The notes under the pieces were generated by a model. The model searched no databases. It saw nothing but the letters and a program-made list of their open reading frames with translations, and had not been told where the DNA came from. The position numbers and the translations under genes are program-made. Below, in pieces: positions 1-7,172 of a DNA stretch of 53,934 nucleotides. Position 1 is the first letter of the stretch. Every line of letters starts with the position of its first letter. Origin of the DNA: Flavobacterium sp. KMS (GTDB lineage: Bacteria > Bacteroidota > Bacteroidia > Flavobacteriales > Flavobacteriaceae); assembly GCF_000813005.1 (NCBI RefSeq), contig NZ_JSYP01000025.1, positions 1-53,934 of the forward strand, written 5' to 3'.

Positions 1-527
1 GTTACTGTAACAGCTCCTTTTCATTATCCAATTGATATACATAAAGGGTATTTAAGTAATGATAAAAAGATGATTGCCGCATTTGTAAGTACAGGACTTA
101 ATCAAAGCGGATGGAGTTATGATGGGAATGCTATGTCGGGAGGAAATACTATGCCAACCTTATTATCACTTGTCTGGATAAGTTATGCTGAAAAAAATTC
201 TGGAAAATAGAAACTTCAATAGATCAAGCTACTCAAAACAAGATACCGACATTGTTTAAGGAAGGTTATATGGATAAGGATAGAGCAGGGATATGGTCTC
301 ATATAACTTATAAAAAAATTACTGTTGGTCTGGCTCCTGGTGGTACAGTAGTATTATGGGTTACAGGTAAAAATAGAAGCGTGTAAGTACTTCATTATCA
401 AGCTAAAGAAGCTTTTGTAAGTGTAGATGGATTTTATAGAAACCCTGATGAAGATACACAGCAAGAATTTTACCTAATGCATAGAAAAAACAAAGGGAAC
501 AGAATTGACTTCTGTTCCCTTTCATGA
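1..527 (+). pseudogene. DUF2931-family protein remnant, frameshifted and with an internal stop
   Basis: The first frame reads VTVTAPFHYPIDIHKGYLS and onward, and stops at 208-210 just after SYAEKNSGK. Adding one base to the seven-A run at 191-197 moves translation to the third frame, which continues KFWKIETSID, then ITYKKITVGLAPGGTVVLW, the recognisable core of DUF2931 proteins. That frame is interrupted by TAA at 384-386, where a Glu codon is expected, and then reads VLHYQAKEAF. The gene therefore carries at least one frameshift and one nonsense change, and its 5' end lies outside the window. The last residues run into a terminator hairpin, so the original C-terminus is probably also lost. 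The family assignment is by recalled sequence pattern. The function of DUF2931 is unknown, and many members are lipoproteins. Confidence 0.7.
492..522 (-). terminator. Rho-independent terminator of the antiporter gene
   Basis: A perfect 13-bp stem (492-504 with 510-522) has a five-base loop. On the minus strand it is followed by GTTTTTTC, and it lies 17 bases past the stop codon of the minus-strand antiporter. Confidence 0.85.
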
Positions 528-539
528 CCTTTAAAACTA

Positions 540-2810
540 TTAAGGTTTAAGAATTAAAACCGATGGCGTATTATTAAGCCATGTGCTTTGAGATTCGATT
601 AGTTTTTTCCAGCTGTCTAAACTAATAATCATTAAATCTTGATTCTCTAAAAACTCTTTTTTAATAGTTCTATCAGACATTAGCATGATATGATTTGGGG
701 CAATTTGTTCAATAGATCGAATAGATTCCTGCATATCCCGGGTGCTTTTTAATTCTCCGCTCGCATCCAGAATCGTAATTTGGGAACCATTGTTGTTAAT
801 TAATTTTTTAGCATATTCGATAAGGAATGCATCTTCTTTGCTAAAAATAGGCATGAAAACCTGATTTATTTCTTCTAATTCTTTGTCGATAAAAATTCCG
901 ACTGGCATTTTGCTTTTAGCGATAACGTGTCTTGTTCTTTCATCAAAAGGAGAATTTTCAAACAATCCTTCCTTTCCTGTGAATTTATCAATTAAACGGT
1001 CTGGATTTACGATTCTGGTTGTGAAACCAAGGATTTTACCTAGCAACGTTCCGTCGAAAATAGATTGTCCTAAACTAACTAATAATAAATCGTATTCGCC
1101 TTGGTTTGCCGTTTCAGTTATATCTGCATCAATATCATTAGATACTTTAAAAAGACTAATCATGTTTTGGTTTAAAACCTCAGATTCTGAAATAACGGGT
1201 AAAAGCATTTCTCTTTCATAATCTTTTACTTCAAACGAGTGTAACTCAGAGCTTAACGATAAATGCATTGCTGTTACAATAGTATTATCAGGTTGTTTTT
1301 TAGTCAGGCTATTTGCAATTCGTAATAATGTTTTTCCTTTTTCGGGAGTATCAAATGAAAATAAAATTTTGTATTTGCTTTTGTTTCCTATTTCTTCTGG
1401 AATAGTCGTCTTTTTATCTTTAAAGATAAAATTGATAAAGTCTAAAGCTGGTCCAGTCATAAATGTAGTAACCAATGCCATAATTACCATCATGGTAAAA
1501 ATTTCGGTAGATAAAACGCCTAAATCATATCCTATGTTTAGCACTACCAGCTCCATTAAACCACGAGTATTCATTAAGGCACCGATGGCTAAACTATCTT
1601 TCCAGTTTTGTCCCACAAATTTAGCTGCAAGAGCACTTCCGAAGAATTTACCAACTACAGCCACAGCAATAATTACTCCTGTAACCTTCCATAAATAAGG
1701 ATCATTTAATAAGCCTATCTGAGTACGTAATCCTGTGAAAACAAAGAATAAAGGAAGTAAAAGTATTACAGATACATCTTCAACTTTTTCGATGAAAATG
1801 TTACGGAATTTATTGTTTTCTGGCATGATTGCTCCTGCTAAAAATGCACCAAATAAAGCATGGATTCCAATTAGCTCTGAAGCGTAAGAAGAAAATAAAA
1901 GCGTTAAAAAGAAAATGGCAACTACTGGTTTGTTTAAACTTTCACGAGTTGAATTTAAATCACCTACACGTTTTAAAAACGGTCGAACTATTTTTAGCAT
2001 CACAATTACATACAAAATAGCTAATCCTATTACATATAATGAACTAGTAAATGAACCTGCTTTTACAATAGCAATTACTACGGCAAGAATACACCAGGCA
2101 GTAATATCATCGGCAGCAGCACAAGTTATGGCAATGGTACCAAGTTTGGTTTTTTGCAAGCCTCGTTCCTGAACAATTCGAGCTAAAACGGGAAATGCCG
2201 TAATACTCATGGCAATACCCATAAAGAGACCGAAAGAAGAAAATTCAACTCCTACTGGGGCAAAAGTATGATAAATGAAATAAGCCAATGTTAGTCCTAA
2301 TGCAAATGGAATTACAATACTTGCATGACTAATTACAACAGATTCATGTGCTTTGTTTTTAAGTACTTTTAAATCTAGTTCCATACCAATTACGAACATG
2401 AAAAGTATTAAACCAATCTGACTTAAAAATTGTAGGTTTCCTAAGGATTCTTTTGGGAATAAAGTGGCTGAAAATTCAGGGAAATACATTCCGATAAGGG
2501 ATGGTCCTAAAACAATACCAGCAACCATTTCTCCAATTACCGATGGTTGACCAATTTTTCTAAAAACCCACCCAAAGAAACGTGCTACCAAAATAATTGT
2601 AATAATCTGGGCAAGCAAAATAGCAAGCGGATGTTGTAGATTTTCGATCATTGCCGAAATGAAGTCATTCCAATGGCTACTTTCTGTTTTTTTTACAACG
2701 ATATCTCTTCCTATTTCTAATGCTTTTCCTTTTGAGATTACCAAATAGATTAAAGTCGAAAATCCGCCAATAATTATGAGATAAAATAATGAGTTTTTGA
2801 TGTTTTTCAT
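540..2810 (-). CDS. Cation:proton antiporter (CPA2/KefB-like) with C-terminal USP-like domain, copy 2
   Basis: This 756-residue inner-membrane protein probably exchanges Na+ or K+ for protons. It has an N-terminal helix (about 8-26), then a Na+/H+-exchanger domain with about 12 helices (about 60-470). That domain includes the conserved pattern ITCAAADDITAWC, with the paired aspartates near 234-235 that serve ion/proton exchange in this superfamily. The soluble C-terminal 280 residues (from about 480) resemble universal-stress-protein folds often fused to such antiporters. The protein is the same length as, and clearly homologous throughout to, the gene at 4704-6974, so the pair arose by duplication. 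The gene starts 112 bases after the response-regulator gene and shares a CATATTTG promoter-like motif with its paralogue. Ion specificity cannot be read from the sequence. Confidence 0.9.
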   Translation of the reverse strand: MKNIKNSLFYLIIIGGFSTLIYLVISKGKALEIGRDIVVKKTESSHWNDFISAMIENLQHPLAILLAQIITIILVARFFGWVFRKIGQPSVIGEMVAGIVLGPSLIGMYFPEFSATLFPKESLGNLQFLSQIGLILFMFVIGMELDLKVLKNKAHESVVISHASIVIPFALGLTLAYFIYHTFAPVGVEFSSFGLFMGIAMSITAFPVLARIVQERGLQKTKLGTIAITCAAADDITAWCILAVVIAIVKAGSFTSSLYVIGLAILYVIVMLKIVRPFLKRVGDLNSTRESLNKPVVAIFFLTLLFSSYASELIGIHALFGAFLAGAIMPENNKFRNIFIEKVEDVSVILLLPLFFVFTGLRTQIGLLNDPYLWKVTGVIIAVAVVGKFFGSALAAKFVGQNWKDSLAIGALMNTRGLMELVVLNIGYDLGVLSTEIFTMMVIMALVTTFMTGPALDFINFIFKDKKTTIPEEIGNKSKYKILFSFDTPEKGKTLLRIANSLTKKQPDNTIVTAMHLSLSSELHSFEVKDYEREMLLPVISESEVLNQNMISLFKVSNDIDADITETANQGEYDLLLVSLGQSIFDGTLLGKILGFTTRIVNPDRLIDKFTGKEGLFENSPFDERTRHVIAKSKMPVGIFIDKELEEINQVFMPIFSKEDAFLIEYAKKLINNNGSQITILDASGELKSTRDMQESIRSIEQIAPNHIMLMSDRTIKKEFLENQDLMIISLDSWKKLIESQSTWLNNTPSVLILKP

Positions 2811-2834
2811 ATCACGTCATTTTGATTTATTGTG

Positions 2835-2842
2835 CAAATATG
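2835..2842 (-). promoter_or_regulatory. Candidate -7 element of antiporter copy 2
   Basis: On the minus strand CATATTTG differs by one base from TAnnTTTG and lies 24 bases upstream of the ATG. The 12-mer TTCTCATATTTG is also present upstream of the paralogous antiporter (7016-7027). No convincing -33 TTG was found. Confidence 0.4.
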
Positions 2843-2922
2843 AGAAGTGACTTTTAAGGAAAAAAGAAAATCTAGAGCTAATTCCTGTTAGATGTAATAA
2901 GACGGAAAAACTTTGTAATAAC

Positions 2923-3642
2923 TTATATTTTTACTTTAAGTAAAAAGTCAGATCGGTACGTTTCGCTTAAAGAAAGAGTAATATTCTCCCCATTTTTTCT
3001 CTGATGAAGCAGTACAATTTCGTTGTGATTAAAGAATTGTATGGCATTCATAGCTATGATTTCCTTTTTATTAACCCGACAAAAATGGGCATCAGGTAAT
3101 TGCTTTAAAAGGGTATCAAAATTAATGTTTTTTAACGTAAGCAAACTACCATCTGTAAGTAGCACCGTTTTGTCCCGACTATCTGTTGTGGCTGTTTTTA
3201 TGTATTGAATTTGGTTAAAATACAACAAGGTTTTGCCTTTGTCGGTATTTAAGTGCATGAATTTTTTTGTAGCCTCAGGTTTATTGAATTGCTCAAGCGC
3301 TTTGGAAATTGCTTTTTGCAAACGTTCTATTTTTACGGGCTTTGTAATATAATCTACTGCATCAATATTAAAAGCTTCGGCTGCATAATCTTTGTAAGCG
3401 GTACAAAAAATAATTAATTTATTCTCTAGTAAACTGGCAAGACTCAATCCGTCAATTCCTGGCATTTCGATATCCGAGATTAATAAATCGAAATCGAGAT
3501 TAGGAATTTCGGCTAGTAATTTTTCGGGATTATTAAAAGTTTTTACAATCTCTAATGCTGGAATTTGCTCACAAAGCATCTTTAGATAAGTTAAACCAGG
3601 TAACTCATCATCCAGTAGTAAGCATTTGAGTTTTGTATTCAA
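2923..3642 (-). CDS. LytTR-family response regulator
   Basis: This 239-residue cytoplasmic response regulator has a receiver domain (about 5-120) with acidic residues D11-D12, the probable phospho-acceptor D57 in LLISDIEMPG, and the conserved Lys in YITKPVKI. A LytTR DNA-binding domain follows (about 135-239, from MHLNTDKGKTLLYF). It is the partner of the kinase at 3608-4366. The only start consistent with an intact receiver is TTG at 3642: an in-frame stop lies five codons upstream, and the next ATG (residue 22) would remove the acidic pocket. The resulting 35-base overlap with the kinase suggests translational coupling. The target genes are unknown, but the flanking transporters are obvious candidates. 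Confidence 0.88.
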   Translation of the reverse strand: MNTKLKCLLLDDELPGLTYLKMLCEQIPALEIVKTFNNPEKLLAEIPNLDFDLLISDIEMPGIDGLSLASLLENKLIIFCTAYKDYAAEAFNIDAVDYITKPVKIERLQKAISKALEQFNKPEATKKFMHLNTDKGKTLLYFNQIQYIKTATTDSRDKTVLLTDGSLLTLKNINFDTLLKQLPDAHFCRVNKKEIIAMNAIQFFNHNEIVLLHQRKNGENITLSLSETYRSDFLLKVKI

Positions 3643-4366
3643 GTAGATTAATTTTTAAATGAGCAATGTAAATATCGTTCTCTACAAATTTATCAAGTTT
3701 GAATTGATTTTTGTAGATAATTTTTAATCGTTGTTCCAATGTAGTGTTCCCGATACCGCTTCGTTCTTTTTTTAATACTTTTTTATCTGATATTTTATTA
3801 GAAACGGTCAGAGAGAAATGGTTATCCTTAAATTCGAATATTACTGAAATAAAAGCATCGGCATTTTGTATGTCGGCGTGTTTAAATGCGTTTTCGATTA
3901 AATCGATAGAAATTAACGGCGCGAGTAAAGGTTGGTCGTACAATTTTTCGTCTTCGCCAATAATAGTTTTTACTTTTAATTCAAAAAGTGGACTGATCTT
4001 TATTTTATTGATTTCGATAAGATTCAGTGCAAACTCGATTTCTTCTTTTGGTGTTACTAGCTTTTTTTTGCTTTCGTAAAGAATATAATCTAACACATTT
4101 GCTAGTTTATCCAGAGCAAAATATGTTTGATACGCATGTGATTGAATCGAATTAAGAATGTTCTTGAAAAGATGTGGATTCAGTTTAGATTCTAATGTTT
4201 CCAATTGCAAATCATTTACTTTCATCTCAAGTAAATAAAAATTCTTTTCGGCTATCTCTTTTGCTTTTCTGGATTGAATTAACTGATAAACGATATAACC
4301 AATTAAAACTACTAGCAAAAGAATTATTGCTAGTAGAGAATTAGTTATAGTATTGCTTGTTTGCAT
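3608..4366 (-). CDS. LytS/YehU-type sensor histidine kinase
   Basis: I place the start at ATG 4366 (252 residues), five bases past the transporter stop. A TTG 21 bases upstream in the same frame is possible but would overlap the preceding gene. There is one N-terminal membrane helix (about 10-30), then a short coiled coil, then a His_kinase (PF06580-like) domain whose phospho-acceptor H65 lies in SKLNPHLFKNILNSIQ. The canonical motif is NPHFLFNxLN, so this box is slightly divergent. The ATP-binding part shows LIENAFKHA (N box) and GIGNTTLEQRLKIIY. No extracellular sensor domain is present, so the signal is probably sensed in the membrane or through a partner protein. Confidence 0.85.
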   Translation of the reverse strand: MQTSNTITNSLLAIILLLVVLIGYIVYQLIQSRKAKEIAEKNFYLLEMKVNDLQLETLESKLNPHLFKNILNSIQSHAYQTYFALDKLANVLDYILYESKKKLVTPKEEIEFALNLIEINKIKISPLFELKVKTIIGEDEKLYDQPLLAPLISIDLIENAFKHADIQNADAFISVIFEFKDNHFSLTVSNKISDKKVLKKERSGIGNTTLEQRLKIIYKNQFKLDKFVENDIYIAHLKINLLEYKTQMLTTG

Positions 4367-4370
4367 GTTA

Positions 4371-4700
4371 TTAATGGCTAGAAACAAATTTTAACCCAAT
4401 AATCGAAGCTATTAATGTTGATAAGAAAAATATTCTCCAAAATGTAGCTGGTTCTTTAAAGATAAAAATTCCAACCAAAACAGTTCCCACAGCTCCAATT
4501 CCTGTCCAGACAGCATAAGCCGTTCCTATAGGTAAAACCTGAGTTGCTTTAAATAATAAAACCATACTTATGGTAAGGCATACAAAAAATCCAATCATCC
4601 AGTAGGTAGATACCATTCCAGATGTTTCTTTGGCTTTGCCAAGACAAGAGGCAAAACCTACTTCAAATAGACCAGCTATTATAAGTAAAATCCAATTCAT
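4371..4700 (-). CDS. SMR-family transporter, SugE/Gdx-like
   Basis: This 109-residue protein has four membrane helices and the small multidrug resistance fold. The conserved membrane glutamate is E13 (AGLFEVGFASCLGKAKE), and LPIGTAYAVWTGIGAVGTV is the family signature. The sequence type is closer to SugE/Gdx proteins, which export guanidinium in exchange for protons, than to EmrE. That assignment is from family knowledge and is not certain. It is packed between an antiporter (three-base gap) and the histidine kinase (four-base gap), so it is almost certainly co-transcribed with both. No guanidine riboswitch was recognised upstream. Confidence 0.85.
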   Translation of the reverse strand: MNWILLIIAGLFEVGFASCLGKAKETSGMVSTYWMIGFFVCLTISMVLLFKATQVLPIGTAYAVWTGIGAVGTVLVGIFIFKEPATFWRIFFLSTLIASIIGLKFVSSH

Positions 4701-4703
4701 TTT

Positions 4704-6974
4704 TTAGGGTTTAATAATTAATACAGAAGGCACGTTACTTAACCAAGTGCTTCTGGAGTCGACTAATGCTTTCCAGCTTTCAAGACTAATAATCATTAGA
4801 TCTTGTTTATCTAGAAATTCCTTTTTGATGATGCGGTCGCTCATCATAGATATGTTCTTAGGGAATTTTTGCTCTAAGGTACTAATAGCACTCTTAATTA
4901 CAAAATTAGACTCTATGTTTCCGTTTACATCCAGAATCATGATGTGTGAATTGTTATTGAAAATTAGCTTCTGAGCATAGTCTATCAAGAACGTATCTTC
5001 GACACTAAAGATTGGTATAAATACTTGATTTACATTTTGTAATTCTTTGTCGATTAAGATTCCTAAAGGCATTTTAGTTTTCGAAACAATCAATCGGGTT
5101 CTTTCGTCAAAAGGAGAATTCTGAAACAATCCTTCTTTCCCAATAAATTTATCTATAAGTCTATCTGGGTTAATGATTCGGGTTGTAAAACCAATTACTT
5201 TCCCTAACAATGTTCCTTCAAAAATAGATTGTCCTAGACCAACCAGTAACAGGTCATAATTGCCTTGATTGGCAATGTCGGCAATGTCACTTTCAATGTC
5301 TATAGTTGCTTTAAAAATAGTGGTGATTTCTTGTTTAAGAATTTTTGATTCTTCGACAAGCGGGATAAAACTATCTTTCTCTTTATCTTCGATATTAAAA
5401 GCATGCATCTCGTCGCTTAAAGATAAGTGCATTGCTGTAACTTGGGAGTTATCCTGCTGTTTCTTGACCATGCTATGTGCCAATCGCAAAAGAGATTTTC
5501 CTCTTTCGTTATTTCCAAACGAAATTAAGATTCGGTATTTATTGCTAATTGATGGTTCTTCGAGAACTGGGGTTTCTTTGGTTTTAAACACAAAATCGAT
5601 TAAATCCAGTGCGGGTCCAGTCATAAAAGTAGTTACCAATGCCATGATAACCATCATTGTAAATACTTCGGGAGTTAGTACTTTGAGCTCTAATCCTATA
5701 TTTAACACGACCAATTCCATTAATCCCCTTGTGTTCATTAGGGCTCCAATGGTTAAGCTGTCTTTCCAGCTTTGTCCTACGAATTTAGCTGCAAGTGCGC
5801 TCCCAAAAAATTTCCCAACAACTGCAACTAATATAATCATTCCGGTTACAGTCCATAAATAAGGATCGTTTATAAGCCCGATTTCGGTTTTTAAACCAGT
5901 AAAAACGAAGAAAAGAGGTAGTAATAAAATTACGGATACATCTTCGACTTTCTCGATAAACATGGTTCGGAATTTAGGAACATCAGGCATGATTGCTCCA
6001 GTCATAAATGCACCAAAAAGGGCATGAATACCAATAACTTCGGTTGCGTATGAAGATACAATAAGAGTAAGTACAAAAATTGCCACGACAGGTTTGTCTA
6101 TATTCGATTTTGCTCCGTATAAATCCCCTATTCTTTTTAAGAATGGTTTTACAATATATAACATTGCCAAAACATAAATAACAGCTAGGGAAATGATGTA
6201 TATCGAGCTAACAAAACTTCCAGCTTTTACAATAGCAATTACTACAGCAAGTAAACACCAGGCAGTAATATCATCGGCAGCAGCACAAGTGATAACGATT
6301 GTGCCTAATTTGGTTTTATGAATACCTCGTTCCTGAACGATTCTTGCTAAAACAGGAAAGGCAGTAATACTCATAGCTATTCCCATAAATAAACTAAAGG
6401 ATAGGAATTTTACACCTTCGGGAGCAAATTGGTTGTAAACAAAATAAGCGAGCCCAATACCTAATGCAAAAGGAATTACGATACTGGCGTGACTTATTAC
6501 AACGGCTTCATTTGCCTTGTTTTTTAATGCGTTTAAGTCGAGTTCCATCCCAATAACAAACATGAAAAGTATTAAACCAATCTGACTTAAAAATTTTAAG
6601 TTCCCTAAGGATTCGACAGGAAATAAGGCCATTGCAAATTCAGGAAAATACAAGCCTAATAAGGATGGTCCAAGAGCAATACCGGCAATAATTTCGCCTA
6701 TTACAGATGGTTGCCCAATACGTTTGAAAATCCACCCAAAAAAACGGGCGACAAAAATAATTGTTATAATTTGGGCTAATAATATGGCTAGTGGGTCTTG
6801 AAAATTAGATTGCATCGAAGAAATAAAATCTTGCCAAGAACCTTTTCCTGTACCTACAACTTCTATTGTTTTATTTGCCTCTAAGTATTTACCTTTAGTA
6901 ATGATCCAGTAAATTAAAGCTGTAAAACCTCCGGTTACCCCTATATAAAACAATGCGTTTTTGTAGTTCTTCAT
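4704..6974 (-). CDS. Cation:proton antiporter (CPA2/KefB-like) with C-terminal USP-like domain, copy 1
   Basis: This 756-residue paralogue of the antiporter at 540-2810 is alignable end to end and has the same length. It shares the N-terminal helix (about 8-26), the exchanger core with ITCAAADDITAWC, the conserved loop GALMNTRGLMELVVLNIG, and the soluble C-terminal stress-protein-like module from about 478 (YRILISFGNNERGKSLLRLA). It is the promoter-proximal gene of an apparent operon (antiporter, SMR transporter, kinase, regulator) with gaps of three to four bases and one overlap. Divergence is highest in the tail, which suggests that the two copies keep the same transport reaction but are regulated or gated differently. 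Confidence 0.9.
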   Translation of the reverse strand: MKNYKNALFYIGVTGGFTALIYWIITKGKYLEANKTIEVVGTGKGSWQDFISSMQSNFQDPLAILLAQIITIIFVARFFGWIFKRIGQPSVIGEIIAGIALGPSLLGLYFPEFAMALFPVESLGNLKFLSQIGLILFMFVIGMELDLNALKNKANEAVVISHASIVIPFALGIGLAYFVYNQFAPEGVKFLSFSLFMGIAMSITAFPVLARIVQERGIHKTKLGTIVITCAAADDITAWCLLAVVIAIVKAGSFVSSIYIISLAVIYVLAMLYIVKPFLKRIGDLYGAKSNIDKPVVAIFVLTLIVSSYATEVIGIHALFGAFMTGAIMPDVPKFRTMFIEKVEDVSVILLLPLFFVFTGLKTEIGLINDPYLWTVTGMIILVAVVGKFFGSALAAKFVGQSWKDSLTIGALMNTRGLMELVVLNIGLELKVLTPEVFTMMVIMALVTTFMTGPALDLIDFVFKTKETPVLEEPSISNKYRILISFGNNERGKSLLRLAHSMVKKQQDNSQVTAMHLSLSDEMHAFNIEDKEKDSFIPLVEESKILKQEITTIFKATIDIESDIADIANQGNYDLLLVGLGQSIFEGTLLGKVIGFTTRIINPDRLIDKFIGKEGLFQNSPFDERTRLIVSKTKMPLGILIDKELQNVNQVFIPIFSVEDTFLIDYAQKLIFNNNSHIMILDVNGNIESNFVIKSAISTLEQKFPKNISMMSDRIIKKEFLDKQDLMIISLESWKALVDSRSTWLSNVPSVLIIKP

Positions 6975-7015
6975 CCTATATTTTAAATAATGTAATTATT
7001 TTCTCAAAAATAATA

Positions 7016-7023
7016 CAAATATG
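7016..7023 (-). promoter_or_regulatory. Candidate -7 element of the antiporter operon
   Basis: CATATTTG on the minus strand lies 41 bases upstream of the ATG. It is one mismatch from TAnnTTTG and shares 12 bases with the motif before antiporter copy 2. Confidence 0.4.
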
Positions 7024-7144
7024 AGAAAAGGTAGCTAAGAAATCGCATCAATTTCAATTAACTTATTGTAAAAAAATGACTATAATTTATAGAAATAATA
7101 GTATAAAAGTGTACTCAAATTTTATCCTTTCCTGTGTTTTTCAC

Positions 7145-7152
7145 TACATTTG
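7145..7152 (+). promoter_or_regulatory. Perfect -7 element TACATTTG for the RND-type exporter
   Basis: TACATTTG matches TAnnTTTG exactly and ends 20 bases before ATG 7173. It lies inside the frame that could be opened with GTG at 7134, which argues against that longer start. Confidence 0.6.
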
Positions 7153-7172
7153 CATCCATTTTTAATACTTTT

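Noticed and set aside
5269..5862. A 197-residue plus-strand frame inside antiporter copy 1
   Set aside because: It lies wholly antisense to a conserved membrane domain. A similar antisense frame occurs in the paralogue, explained by shared coding sequence.
7134..7172. Upstream GTG start for the RND-type exporter
   Set aside because: The extension contains a perfect TACATTTG -7 element, so it is most likely untranscribed. The same logic removes the upstream starts at 10096, 11798, 38522 and 45999.
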